Assembly: GCF_002734285.1 (NCBI RefSeq)
Contig: NZ_NSEA01000021.1
Location: forward strand, 62,001-126,000
DNA: 64,000 nt
DNA from: Fredinandcohnia onubensis
GTDB taxonomy: Bacteria; Bacillota; Bacilli; Bacillales; Bacillaceae_L
Direction: 5' to 3'
Below, piece after piece: positions 35,640 through 46,288 of this stretch. The position numbers were made by a program, and so were the translations under genes. The notes under the pieces are model-generated. The model worked only from the letters and a program-made list of their open reading frames with translations. It had not been told where the DNA came from and did not search any database. Numbering within the stretch: position 1 is the stretch's first letter; the number at the start of each line of letters is the position of its first letter.

Positions 35640-37337
35640 TTAACGGATGTCTTGAATGACTTTTTCTAGGAATTCACCCATTCGTTTAACTGCCTGCTCT
35701 GAAAAATCAAAATTGACCCCAGTTTCTTTATAAATAGCTGCGATGGATTGATTGTAATCCGCACTTGCACCTTTTTTAAAGGCTTCGACAGCTTGCTCCG
35801 GGTTCTTCTGATAATTCTCAAGTAATTCTAAAGCACCTAACATCGAGATAGAGTATTCAATATTATAGAAAGGAACTTCGAAATAATGAAGTGTGCCTAT
35901 CCAGCTCATTCCGATTTCTTCCTCTAGTCCAGAAGTATCGACAGGGTTTAAACCAAAACGTTTTGCGATTTCATAGTATTTTTCGTCACGTTCTTTGGCC
36001 GTGTGGGTAGGATTCGTATACATCCAATGCTGGAAGAGGTCCCCTGACAATGGTCCATATAACATGGTAAATGCTCGTCTTAACTCTTCTCGCTGTGCGC
36101 TATGAAAATTCTCTTCCTCTGGATAAAACTGATCTAATTTATCCAATAAAAGCAATTCCATTCCATGAGAATACAGTTCAGCTACTTCCATACGGTGCTG
36201 GTAGTCTTCTGTAGGTCCATGTTCAGAAAATTGGAGGTATCCATTCACCGCATGTCCCATTTCATGAATTAATGCAATCAGTGAGAAAAAGGATGGACTA
36301 AAGTTCGCAAAAACAAAGGTATCTCCTGAGACAGGTAGGGAGGTACAGAAACCACCTGGGCTTTTTCCTTTTCGATCTCCAAGATCTAATAACCCATTTT
36401 CTCTCATGTAATCGAAACGTTCTGAAAAATAGGGATCTGTCTTTCCTAACATTTCAGAAACACCATCCATAAGGGAAGACACCTCAGCGTATGGTGGCTT
36501 TTTCATCAATTTAGCAGTGTTGTCCCAAGGGCGATAGGTATCAACACCAAGCTTGGACTTAAATACATCTGCAAGTCGATTCCAAGCTGGGATAATATGT
36601 TTTTCTACATTTTCATGAAAGTCATAACAATCTTGGACACTATACTCACGATTTTTGGCTACAAACATATAATCACGATAATTTTCAAAACCGGCATTTA
36701 ACGCGATTTGATGGCGTAATTGAATGAGCTCGTCCATGATGGCATCCATATCCGGCTTAATTTGACGAAACGCAGAACCTATCTTGTAATATGCTTTTTC
36801 TCGAACGCCTCTGTCGAGATTATCAAGTTGAGATTGGATAAACGGAAAAGGCTTTTCTTCTCCTTCCCATTCAACCGTTAACCCTCCCATAATTTCACTA
36901 TACTTTGTACAAAGCTCTTGTTCTCTAACCATCAATGGGATGTTTTCTTCTCTGAACAGTTTCACTTTGGACTCGCGAACTTGTCGCATCAAGCCGTAGC
37001 GTTTTTCATCTAATTGATTAAAATAAGGAGACTCACAGCATTTCTCATTTAGTTTTGCTTCATATTTCATTAAAAGTGGTTGAATGACTTGCTGGTCGTG
37101 AAGATAGGTCGACTTAATTTCTGGATCCTCTGTATTCCGGTAGAAGTCGACTTGGTGACCTGTCATAGCCTCATCGATCTTAATCTTTAAATCCTTTTCC
37201 TCTTGTAACCACTTTTCAAGGTCAGAAACGGAATTGATTGAAACATCTAGTAAACTTTGAAATTGAGATTCTATCAATTCTACATCTTTTAAATCAATTA
37301 ATTCTTTATAATAATTATGACCTAAATCTTTTGTCAT
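35640..37337 (-). CDS. M3-family oligoendopeptidase
   Basis: The 565-residue zinc metallopeptidase has the HEMGH active site at residues 358-362 (SLIALIHEMGHAVNG) and the downstream Glu-bearing helix MEVAELYSHGMELL, as in the PepF/M3B subgroup. The large helical N-terminal region and C-terminal AVEAFKKGASADYNQSI match that fold. There is no signal peptide, so it is cytoplasmic peptide degradation. It is monocistronic with a clear GGAAGGTG before the ATG. Confidence 0.88.
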   Translation of the reverse strand: MTKDLGHNYYKELIDLKDVELIESQFQSLLDVSINSVSDLEKWLQEEKDLKIKIDEAMTGHQVDFYRNTEDPEIKSTYLHDQQVIQPLLMKYEAKLNEKCCESPYFNQLDEKRYGLMRQVRESKVKLFREENIPLMVREQELCTKYSEIMGGLTVEWEGEEKPFPFIQSQLDNLDRGVREKAYYKIGSAFRQIKPDMDAIMDELIQLRHQIALNAGFENYRDYMFVAKNREYSVQDCYDFHENVEKHIIPAWNRLADVFKSKLGVDTYRPWDNTAKLMKKPPYAEVSSLMDGVSEMLGKTDPYFSERFDYMRENGLLDLGDRKGKSPGGFCTSLPVSGDTFVFANFSPSFFSLIALIHEMGHAVNGYLQFSEHGPTEDYQHRMEVAELYSHGMELLLLDKLDQFYPEEENFHSAQREELRRAFTMLYGPLSGDLFQHWMYTNPTHTAKERDEKYYEIAKRFGLNPVDTSGLEEEIGMSWIGTLHYFEVPFYNIEYSISMLGALELLENYQKNPEQAVEAFKKGASADYNQSIAAIYKETGVNFDFSEQAVKRMGEFLEKVIQDIR

Positions 37338-37631
37338 GGATAATTCACCTTCCTAAATAATGGTCTCTATAAATATATTCTATAAATATAGTAACGAATC
37401 CTTGTTCTAAAATCTAGTTTTTTCCAAAAGAATGGGGCGGGGAGTGAATTCACATGTTGTTTTTCTATGAAATGTAAGACTATTGTTGGGTTTAACTACT
37501 GCAAAAGATGAAGATATAAATGAGAGTCAAATAAGTCTTCATGAAAAGGATTTTACTTTTGATTAATATTGATAAATGCATTTTACAATTTGTGGATAAA
37601 ATAGTAATCAGAAAAATGTGGAGCTGATTAC

Positions 37632-38147
37632 ATGCATTTCATTTTTAACGGAATATTTCTTGGTGCGTCACTAAGATGGGGTGATTGGAGGAACTGGAGG
37701 GAGTACCATTCTACAATATTGTTTTTATGGTTTGGCGACTTACTTTACAACGTTCTTTGTCATGACTATAGAATGTGGGAGTATAAAGAGAGTATATTAG
37801 CTGAAAATCTCCTTTCAAACCATACCATTATTTCTTTATTAATCATGTTTGTTGCCTACCCAGCAACAGTGTTGATATACCTAAGTAAATTCCCAAAGGG
37901 GACTTATAAAAGTATTATTTGGATTCTATTCTGGGTAACTTTATATTCACTAATAGAATATATAAATTTACAATATTTAAATTTAGTTTCTCACCATAAT
38001 GGTTGGACAATTGGGTGGTCAGTACTTTTTAATTTAATCCTTTTTCCAATGCTTTGGTTGCATTTCAAAAAACCAATCATAGCCTTACTCACTTCTATTC
38101 CCATAATATTATTTTTTGTTATTTATTTTAATGTTCCTATACTATAG
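37632..38147 (+). CDS. CBO0543-family membrane protein (second copy in window)
   Basis: The 171-residue integral membrane protein has about five helices. Signatures include FGDLLYNVLCHDYRMWEY, MFVAYPATVLIYLSKFPKG and SLIEYINLQYLNLVSHHNG, known from the CBO0543 family of spore-forming Firmicutes. It differs from the 2800 copy, being from the HDYRMWEY subtype. The function is unknown. GTGGAG lies upstream. The histidine/Trp-rich loops are conserved and may be functional. Confidence 0.75.
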   Translation: MHFIFNGIFLGASLRWGDWRNWREYHSTILFLWFGDLLYNVLCHDYRMWEYKESILAENLLSNHTIISLLIMFVAYPATVLIYLSKFPKGTYKSIIWILFWVTLYSLIEYINLQYLNLVSHHNGWTIGWSVLFNLILFPMLWLHFKKPIIALLTSIPIILFFVIYFNVPIL

Positions 38148-38224
38148 ATGAAGGGAGTAGTTAGGTGTCTCTCTGCCTTCTCTAGATGATAAGTAAGTGA
38201 TATCATCATAATATAAGGAGGGCT

Positions 38225-38932
38225 ATGAGATTGGATACGATAATTTTTGATGTCGATGATACACTATATGATCAAGCACAATCTTTTCATAAAACGGTGA
38301 GGAAGCTTTTTCAAGAGCCATTTTCTGACGAAGAAATCGATCAATTATATAAAGCTAGTCGTAAGTATAGCGAGATTTTATTTGATCAAAGTGAAGCAGG
38401 TGAAATATCTCAATTTGAATGGCAAACCGGACGAATCATAGCTGCCTGTAAAGATTTTAACATCCCTATAGATACGGAAAAAGCGACTATTTTTCATGAA
38501 ACGTATGTGCACGAACAAAAAAACATTAACTTGTTTCCGGAAGTCGAAGAACTACTAAATGTACTTTACAAGGAAGGGAAACAGCTTGGGATTCTTACAA
38601 ATGGTGAAGAAAAACATCAAGCGATGAAAATCAAACAACTCAACCTTAGTCGGTGGATTCCGGCGGAGATGACATTTATTTCTGGTACGATTGGTCATGC
38701 AAAACCGAAAAGAGAAGTATTTGATTTTATTGAACAGAAACTGGATCTTGACCAAACCAAAACCGCGTATATCGGAGATAATTTCGAAAAAGATATTATC
38801 GGAGCAAAACAAGCAGGCTGGCAAGCGATCTGGATGAATCATCGTAAGAAAGATTTACCGACTAATGCTACCTATAAACCAGATAATGAAGTACATAGTG
38901 CCAAGGAGTTATTAGAGTTATTTGTAAAATAG
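38225..38932 (+). CDS. HAD-family hydrolase (phosphatase)
   Basis: The 235-residue protein has HAD motif I DVDDTLYD (near residue 10), a helical cap (about 17-85), motif II LGILTNGEE, motif III Lys in GHAKPKREVF and motif IV YIGDNFEKDIIGA. The first Asp pair (DVDDT) and GDNxxxD are complete, so it should be active. It resembles YjjG/YsaA-like phosphatases. AAGGAGGG precedes the ATG. The substrate is unknown. Confidence 0.87.
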   Translation: MRLDTIIFDVDDTLYDQAQSFHKTVRKLFQEPFSDEEIDQLYKASRKYSEILFDQSEAGEISQFEWQTGRIIAACKDFNIPIDTEKATIFHETYVHEQKNINLFPEVEELLNVLYKEGKQLGILTNGEEKHQAMKIKQLNLSRWIPAEMTFISGTIGHAKPKREVFDFIEQKLDLDQTKTAYIGDNFEKDIIGAKQAGWQAIWMNHRKKDLPTNATYKPDNEVHSAKELLELFVK

Positions 38933-39212
38933 GCTTAGATCGTTATGGTAGGAATCAGCGATAGTCATCCTGGTTCCTATTAAAGTTTCATTGAAAACAA
39001 CTTATTGGTTTAATGAATAGCATTGAGCAGGTTTTTAAACAAAACGGAAGCATTAGTTTTACAAGAACTGTCATATAAGAGTGATTGTCATTAGACTTAT
39101 ACTATTCATTTAAAAGGGTATTTAACAATCAAACAGGTGCTATGAAAATCTAAGTAAAAATGTTCATAAATTGTTTATTAAGCTATTCCTTTTGAGAATT
39201 ATCCTTCTTCAT

Positions 39213-39243
39213 AAAAAAAACCCCATTTATTGGATGGGGTTAT
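39213..39243 (-). terminator. terminator of the AraC-family gene
   Basis: Read on the minus strand, AACCCCATCCAATAAATGGGGTT is followed by TTTTTT. The stop codon of the gene overlaps the stem. Confidence 0.8.
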
Positions 39244-40157
39244 AGGTTTAGCGCTGTTTCATCATTACCTCTCAAACGCTTAATATCTTCTTTTGGTGGC
39301 AAGCCAAACTTGCGCGAATATTCACGGCTGAATTGTGAAGGACTTTCATAACCTACCCGAAATGCAACATCTGCAGCATCTGCTGACTCAGATAATAACA
39401 AGCCACGAGCTTCTTGCAGTCTCAGTTGTTTCTGAAATTGAATGGGGCTCATTGCTGTTACTTCTTTAAAGTGCCGATGTAGGGAAGAAACACTCATATT
39501 TGCTATTTCCGCAAGTTCCTCAATCTTTAATGATTTATCATAGTTATTCATAATATGTTCGATTGCACCACTGATTTGATGGGTTGAACTTCCTTCTATT
39601 GCTATTTGTTTCAGCATACCTCCATGTTCTCCTTGCAAAACCCTATAGATGATTTCTTTCACAATAAGAGGAGCAATTACCTTTATGTCTTTCGGAGTAT
39701 CTAGCAAACGAACTAATCTTGTTACCGCATCTAGCAAAGAGGCTTCTATTTTGCTGACATACATCCCACGTTTAGCATTTTCCTTCTTGTCAACTCCCAT
39801 TTCGAATTCACGTAACACCTCCAATATTTCACTTGGTGTGAATTCCAGTTTGAGAGCCAGATAAGGCACTTCAGGAGAGGCTTCCGTAACTTGTCCAGTA
39901 ATTGGGAGGTTAACCGATGCAACAAGGTAATCGGCAGGACTGTACACATAGCTCTCCTGTGCGAGCAATACCTCTTTCCTACCTTGAACAATTATGCATA
40001 ATGAAGGTTTATAAACTCCGTAACTTGGTCCTATTAAATCAGAGAAACGAGTGAACGATAAAGAAGGAATAGTAGTCGGATGAATTCCGTCATTACCTGT
40101 GTGACTCTCAATGAGTTGGGTCAATTCAACTCGCTGTTTATCGATTTGTTTGGTCAT
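39240..40157 (-). CDS. AraC-family regulator of aldo/keto reductase genes
   Basis: The 305-residue protein has the AraC_N ligand domain (about 25-180; SYGVYKPSLCIIVQGRKEVLL, YLVASVNLPITGQV) and a C-terminal AraC HTH domain (about 195-295; KIEELAEIANMSVSSLHRHFKEV, DVAFRVGYESPSQFSREYSRKF). This arrangement is like E. coli YqhC, which controls an aldehyde reductase. It is divergent from two aldo/keto reductase genes. Two matching 30-bp sites (40233-40262, 42358-42387) are its probable operators, linking the AKR and cytochrome P460 operons. Confidence 0.87.
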   Translation of the reverse strand: MTKQIDKQRVELTQLIESHTGNDGIHPTTIPSLSFTRFSDLIGPSYGVYKPSLCIIVQGRKEVLLAQESYVYSPADYLVASVNLPITGQVTEASPEVPYLALKLEFTPSEILEVLREFEMGVDKKENAKRGMYVSKIEASLLDAVTRLVRLLDTPKDIKVIAPLIVKEIIYRVLQGEHGGMLKQIAIEGSSTHQISGAIEHIMNNYDKSLKIEELAEIANMSVSSLHRHFKEVTAMSPIQFQKQLRLQEARGLLLSESADAADVAFRVGYESPSQFSREYSRKFGLPPKEDIKRLRGNDETALNL

Positions 40158-40232
40158 AATATGCCTCCTTGTGTCCTTATTTTTAATTCCATACTAATAC
40201 ATATTTTCTCAGAATGTAAGCAATTTGAGATA

Positions 40233-40289
40233 ATTAGGCAATGATTTAGTAGGATTAGGATAAGGGTTTCTTATTTTTTATTGCATAAT
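40233..40289 (+). promoter_or_regulatory. candidate regulator site and promoter, copy 1
   Basis: A 30-bp motif (ATTAGGCAA..ATTT..TA.GATT..GATA, 40233-40262) is followed after 21 bp by CATAAT (40284-40289) within TTGCATAATAA. A nearly identical arrangement sits before the operon at 42543. The motif overlaps the expected -35 position, as for class II activation by AraC proteins. Confidence 0.65.
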
Positions 40290-40333
40290 AAGGGAGTCAC
40301 AGTTTTTATTCTTACATCTCCACAAAAGGGTAA

Positions 40334-42214
<1,881 letters not shown>

Positions 42215-42235
42215 TACCGGTTTCCATATAAACAA

Positions 42236-42276
42236 GAAAAAGTCGATTTCCTACTTGGAACATCGACTTTTTTCTT
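42236..42276 (+). terminator. terminator of the AKR operon
   Basis: AAAAAGTCGAT pairs with ATCGACTTTTT (inner TTCC/GGAA), followed by TTC. Confidence 0.8.
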
Positions 42277-42357
42277 AGAACTCATTTGCTATTTGTCCTA
42301 TTTCTCGAGGGTGTTTTATTAAGCCAATTTACTTGTTATATAAGTGATTGTGATAAG

Positions 42358-42415
42358 ATTAGGCAAACATTTGATACGATTGTGATACCAGACGTTATAT
42401 ATACTGTTGCATAAT
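42358..42415 (+). promoter_or_regulatory. candidate regulator site and promoter, copy 2
   Basis: A 30-bp motif (42358-42387) matches the AKR-operon site in 23 of 30 positions. It lies 22 bp before CATAAT (42410-42415), again inside TTGCATAATAA. A small dyad AGACCA/TGGTCT follows (42478-42508) in the leader. Confidence 0.65.
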
Positions 42416-42542
42416 AATTGATAAGTTGTTTAATGGTATTTTTTTATTTATAAAAATATCAAATAAAGGTGTTGGTTGCAGACCATGATTAATACCTAGT
42501 TGTTGGTCTTGTAGTCGTATAGAACCTTGGGGGAGGAAAAGT

Positions 42543-43328
42543 GTGAAAAAAATACTATTTATGCTCTTTATCTTGATGGTGATGTCTATATCTCTTATTG
42601 CTTGCAGTAACAATAATGATAATGCAGTCCAACAGGAATCGACGGGTGATGATTCACAAAACGATAATGCCCAACAAGAGCCATCGGAGGACGGTTCCCA
42701 AGAAGATTCTACGGAAGACGGTTCTAGTCTTATCCAATTTCCTGAAGATTATCGAGAGGGAGTTCTTTATACTACAGTGACACGAGGAAACGCTTACGAG
42801 GAACTTTTCACGAGTCGGGAAACGATTGAGGCAGTGCAGAATGGTGAACCAATTCCAAATGGTACTGTAATTACCCTTGTCATTTACGAGGATGATGAAC
42901 TTGACCGAATCTTTGTGATGAAAAAGGCCACAGACCTGGACCCACAACTGTTGGATGAACAGCATAATGGAGAATGGGCTTTTCAGAACTTCACTCCCAA
43001 TGGAACTGTAAATGAACAGGAAGATCTTGGTCGCTGTATGTCTTGTCACGCAAATCAAGAGAGAGACGATTTTCTATATAAGCTGGAAGAAATGAAGAGT
43101 TTTGATCTTGAAGAGCTTGCCGGTTTAAATGAAGATAATAGAGAATCTCAAATCTCAAGTGTCCCTACAGATGAATGGGAGGTAAGAGAAGTAGCAGCTC
43201 ACTTAGATAACTCGCCTTCCAACGATGTGAATAGTAAGGAGAATATTGTATTAGAAGGTCAGGAAAAAGGTGAAATAATACAAAATGTTCTTTTGACATT
43301 TCATCTTAATCAGTTGAAAAACGAATAG
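42543..43328 (+). CDS. cytochrome P460/c'-beta-like lipoprotein
   Basis: The 261-residue precursor has a signal peptide with lipobox LIAC (about residue 21) and an acidic Asn/Gln/Glu/Asp linker (about 22-62). The P460-type domain follows: FPEDYREGVLYTTVTRGNAYE, GEPIPNGTVITLVIYED, GEWAFQNFTPNGTVNEQEDLG, and the heme c motif CMSCH (Cys-x-x-Cys-His). Cytochrome P460/c'-beta proteins bind or oxidise NO or hydroxylamine. Here the protein is tethered outside the membrane. A C-terminal extension (about 180-261) is unassigned. GTG start after GGGGGAGG. It heads an operon with DUF4405 and flavodoxin genes. Confidence 0.8.
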   Translation: MKKILFMLFILMVMSISLIACSNNNDNAVQQESTGDDSQNDNAQQEPSEDGSQEDSTEDGSSLIQFPEDYREGVLYTTVTRGNAYEELFTSRETIEAVQNGEPIPNGTVITLVIYEDDELDRIFVMKKATDLDPQLLDEQHNGEWAFQNFTPNGTVNEQEDLGRCMSCHANQERDDFLYKLEEMKSFDLEELAGLNEDNRESQISSVPTDEWEVREVAAHLDNSPSNDVNSKENIVLEGQEKGEIIQNVLLTFHLNQLKNE

Positions 43329-43400
43329 ATTTGTAGAATAAGATTTTTATTTAATGAAAGCTAAACGACAACTCTTGTATCTAATAAAAATAAGCAAAGG

Positions 43401-44096
43401 ATGAAACATTTGAATCAAAATATAGCAATTAGATTGGTTATTGATTTAACCATGACCATTCTGATGTTAGTGGCAATGGCTTATCATATTACTGGGAATA
43501 CAATTCATGAAGTAGTTGGGGTTATCCTATTTCTTTTATTTGTTGTTCATAATATTTTGAATAGAAGATGGTATAAGGCAATCGCTAAAGGAAAGTACAA
43601 TATCCGTCGTGTTTTAAGCATTACGGTCAATTTGCTTTTTCTTATGTCTATGGTAACCATAACGATAAGCTCCTTCCCAATTTCTAGTGATTTATTCCCT
43701 ATTATTCCTGTCAATAACGACATGGTATGGAGAGAAATACATGTTTTGACATCCTATTGGGCATTTATCTTGATGGCAGTACATATAGGAATGTCGTGGA
43801 CAACAATTATCAATGCAGTAGGAAAGATGGGTGGATTCACACACACTAATCCTATCCGCACCATTACCTTACGTTTTATCGCAGTTATGATTGTAATTTA
43901 CGGTGTGCAGGCTTCTTTTGAAAGAGAGATGAGTTCCAAGTTAACGATCTATAATCCATTTGGTTGGGGTGCTGATGATTCCGCTCTTAGATTTTTAATA
44001 GATCATCTAGCCATAATGGGAATTTATATAAGTGGTACTCATTATGTGCTTAAATTTGTACAAAGGATGAAAAAGGAGAAGACTAGCAAGAAGTAA
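43401..44096 (+). CDS. DUF4405 multi-TM protein, probable heme-b membrane electron carrier
   Basis: The 231-residue protein has about five membrane helices. Conserved His residues include AYHITGNTIHEVVG, VVHNILNRRWYK and VHIGMSW, the pattern of DUF4405 (cytochrome b561/FDH-gamma-like) where paired histidines bind heme b. With the P460 lipoprotein upstream and a flavodoxin lipoprotein downstream it could pass electrons across the membrane. Heme binding is inferred. It starts TTG or ATG near 43401 after AAAGGATG. Confidence 0.75.
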   Translation: MKHLNQNIAIRLVIDLTMTILMLVAMAYHITGNTIHEVVGVILFLLFVVHNILNRRWYKAIAKGKYNIRRVLSITVNLLFLMSMVTITISSFPISSDLFPIIPVNNDMVWREIHVLTSYWAFILMAVHIGMSWTTIINAVGKMGGFTHTNPIRTITLRFIAVMIVIYGVQASFEREMSSKLTIYNPFGWGADDSALRFLIDHLAIMGIYISGTHYVLKFVQRMKKEKTSKK

Positions 44097-44136
44097 TCAA
44101 AAGGTTAGAAAAGGGATACCGAAAAAGGAAGTGAGT

Positions 44137-44871
44137 ATGATAAAGCAAGTAATCTTATCAGTTGGTTTAGCTTTTAGTTTCATTCTAGTTGGCTGTCAAA
44201 ATAGTGGACCAAGTGAAACTCCATCAAGTTCAACAAATGACCATTCTGAAACTCGGTTATCCTTAGGAACTCAAGATTCCACATTACCAATTGAGGACAC
44301 TGAGTATGGTCGTGGAGCACAATCAGATGGAGAGGACACGAATGCACAAGAAGAGCCCACACGAATGATTTCAGATGATGCTAATAGTATAATAATCTAC
44401 TTTTCAAGGTCAGGTAACACCCAAAATCTTGCGAGAATGATCTACAACGAAGTCGGTGGAGATATGCTGGAATTAACAGTTGCAGATCCATATCCTTCAG
44501 ATTATAGTCAAGCAGTAGAACGAGCTAACGAAGAAAGAGATAATCAAGAATATCCTGAGATTAATACAGACATTCCTGATTTATCCCAATACGATACTGT
44601 CTATTTAGGGTACCAAACCTGGGCAATGACTTTATCTAATCCTATGATCTCTTTTTTTATGGATCATGGTTCTGATTTGTCAGGAAAAACGATTTATCCC
44701 TTTTCAACCAATGCTGGGTATGGTGAAGGTGATACGATAGAACGTATTGAGGAACTCGCACCGGATGCAAGTGTTGCCACAAGTTTCAGTATTCAAGATG
44801 AAGATTTATTGGATAACCATGATCAAGTTACTAAATGGCTAAATGAGAATCAGTCACAAAGGGTAAATTAG
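44137..44871 (+). CDS. flavodoxin-domain lipoprotein
   Basis: The 244-residue precursor has a signal peptide and lipobox LVGC (about residue 20), a Ser/Thr/Glu-rich linker (about 22-83) and a flavodoxin domain. The domain contains SIIIYFSRSGNTQNLARMI (FMN phosphate loop SRSGNTQ), YLGYQTWAMTLSNP and PFSTNAGYGEGDT. Membrane-tethered flavodoxins on the outside are unusual but recur next to DUF4405 and AKR genes. The ATG at 44137 follows AAGGAAGTG. It probably takes electrons from the DUF4405 protein. Confidence 0.83.
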   Translation: MIKQVILSVGLAFSFILVGCQNSGPSETPSSSTNDHSETRLSLGTQDSTLPIEDTEYGRGAQSDGEDTNAQEEPTRMISDDANSIIIYFSRSGNTQNLARMIYNEVGGDMLELTVADPYPSDYSQAVERANEERDNQEYPEINTDIPDLSQYDTVYLGYQTWAMTLSNPMISFFMDHGSDLSGKTIYPFSTNAGYGEGDTIERIEELAPDASVATSFSIQDEDLLDNHDQVTKWLNENQSQRVN

Positions 44872-44915
44872 ATTTGAACGAAGCCTAGTAAATAATGAAT
44901 TTACACTTCATAGAA

Positions 44916-45161
44916 GTTCAGGTATGTGGTAGCGGGTTAGTTTCTATTTTTGTTGATGAAGTTAAACGGTTTCTCACGTTACCCGAACCAAAAGTAAAAA
45001 GCGTACCATCTGCTGATGTAGATAGACTTGCGAATGCTTTGGGAGTCATTTCAAATAGTGTTAAAGCTAGTGCTACGATTGATGTAGGTGCAGTATGGAT
45101 TACGATACAATTATCTAATGCAGACGAAGTACATCGGCTTTTCAACTCAAGGGCAGTTTAG
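44916..45161 (+). pseudogene. internal fragment of a PhzF-family gene
   Basis: About 75 codons (CGSGLVSIFVDEV to SNADEVH) match the middle of the PhzF-family gene at 54532-55395 almost codon for codon at DNA level, then the frame diverges (RLFNSRAV) and stops. The N- and C-terminal thirds of PhzF are absent. The 88-aa open frame around it is therefore a gene fragment and not a gene. Confidence 0.75.
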
Positions 45162-45221
45162 TGAAAGAGTATCTTTCATCTTCTGAGTAATTGTTGTAAA
45201 ATAAATATGAACTGGAAAATT

Positions 45222-45376
45222 TTAGCTAGGGTTCCACTATCTAAGTAGGTTTGTGACCGAGGGCTACATCTTTTACAATAGCGTAAAAGGCACCTATTGA
45301 CATAAAAGGTCCGAGGGGAAAGGTTCAGCGTATTTGATATGCGTTGAAATCCTTTCTCCCTTGGACCTTTTTTTAT
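45222..45376 (+). ncRNA. ykkC-class riboswitch leader (nucleotide-sensing type suggested) with terminator
   Basis: CTAGGGTTCC (45226-45235), followed by GACCGAGGG (45255-45263), is the conserved junction pair of ykkC RNAs. A perfect hairpin CTTTTAC/GTAAAAG (45270-45289) and a conserved-looking CACC follow. A long intrinsic terminator (45304-45368 plus T-run) comes next, directly upstream of a NUDIX hydrolase gene. In the known subtypes, guanidine ones precede exporters and carboxylases, and subtype 2 variants precede phosphohydrolase/NUDIX genes. I therefore lean to a nucleoside-diphosphate-sensing (2c-like) variant. Confidence 0.65.
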
Positions 45377-45398
45377 TATTTTAAGGGAGGTTTATTAA

Positions 45399-45839
45399 AT
45401 GAAAAATATTGATGAATTAAAGGCAGGAGTAGCAGTGATTATTTTTAATGAGGAAAAACAAGTTTTGTTACAGAAAAGAGCTGATGTAGAACTATGGGGT
45501 ATTCCTTCAGGACATATAGAAATTGGGGAAACGGTTTCTGAAGCAGCTATCAGAGAAGTAAAAGAGGAAACCAATTTAGAGATAAAAATTAAAAAAATTA
45601 TTGGTGTGTACTCTGAACCGAATTCACAGGTATTTGCTTATCCCAATGGTAAAGTAGTACATTTTATAACAACTTGTTTTCTTGCTGAAATTACAGGTGG
45701 GGAACTTAGGTGTAATTCTGATGAGTCACTCGAAATAGAATTTTTTTATCCAGAAGAACTACCTCAAGACTTATTGAAAATGCATCCTCAATGGCTAAAG
45801 GATGCTCTCGTTAATAGAGAATTGGCTTTCATTCGTTAG
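45399..45839 (+). CDS. NUDIX hydrolase
   Basis: The 146-residue enzyme has a complete Nudix box between Gly38 and Glu57 (G-x5-E-x7-REV-K-EE), with LLQKRADVELWGIPSGHIE before it. Nudix enzymes hydrolyse nucleoside diphosphates linked to another group; GIPSGHIE and SEPNSQVFAYPNG resemble MutT-like ADP-ribose or dNTP hydrolases. AAGGGAGG precedes the ATG. Expression is probably controlled by the ykkC-like RNA at 45222-45376 through premature termination. Confidence 0.88.
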   Translation: MKNIDELKAGVAVIIFNEEKQVLLQKRADVELWGIPSGHIEIGETVSEAAIREVKEETNLEIKIKKIIGVYSEPNSQVFAYPNGKVVHFITTCFLAEITGGELRCNSDESLEIEFFYPEELPQDLLKMHPQWLKDALVNRELAFIR

Positions 45840-45875
45840 TGAATTCTTATTCAGGTAACGGGTTGTAATAATAGT

Positions 45876-45921
45876 TTAATGGAGCAATTAGTTGTTTAAA
45901 CAAGTTGCTCCATTAATTTTG
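45876..45921 (+). terminator. terminator after NUDIX gene
   Basis: TTAATGGAGCAA pairs with TTGCTCCATTAA, followed by TTTTG. Confidence 0.8.
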
Positions 45922-46062
45922 TTAGATATTTTTTTGATAAAACTCCTTCCTAAGACGACCACTTGGCTCAGCATATATTCGAGTAGTTTTATTTTGATAT
46001 TCGTTTAATGATATATCTCTTTTGTGCTTTGCTCATGCGAATGTTTTACTAGACTTGGAGAG

Positions 46063-46236
46063 GTGAGCTTTAATTATTCTGTTTTGGTTGTTGGTGGAAT
46101 TGGTGGTATAGCTATTTGTAGTATTTTTGAGGGGAATGAAGTATTTTCCGGCTATGCTGTAATGTTAGGAATAATAGTATCTTTATTAAGTGCGATTTTT
46201 TTTCAATTGAACTTAATGCACAGAGATAAAAAATAG
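46063..46236 (+). CDS. possible small membrane protein
   Basis: From GTG 46063 a 57-residue protein with two hydrophobic segments (about 5-20 and 28-49) and a charged tail (MHRDKK) is encoded. GGAGAGG lies only a few bases before the GTG, so the exact start is unclear; the frame is open from 46024. No family recognised. Confidence 0.4.
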   Translation: MSFNYSVLVVGGIGGIAICSIFEGNEVFSGYAVMLGIIVSLLSAIFFQLNLMHRDKK

Positions 46237-46288
46237 TTGTTCAGCTCGGATTTCCAACAAAGAGTTTTCCTACTAGATAGGGGTAAAA

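Noticed and set aside
44895-45161. Novel 88-aa gene
   Set aside because: It is an internal fragment of PhzF, homologous at DNA level to 54842-55060.
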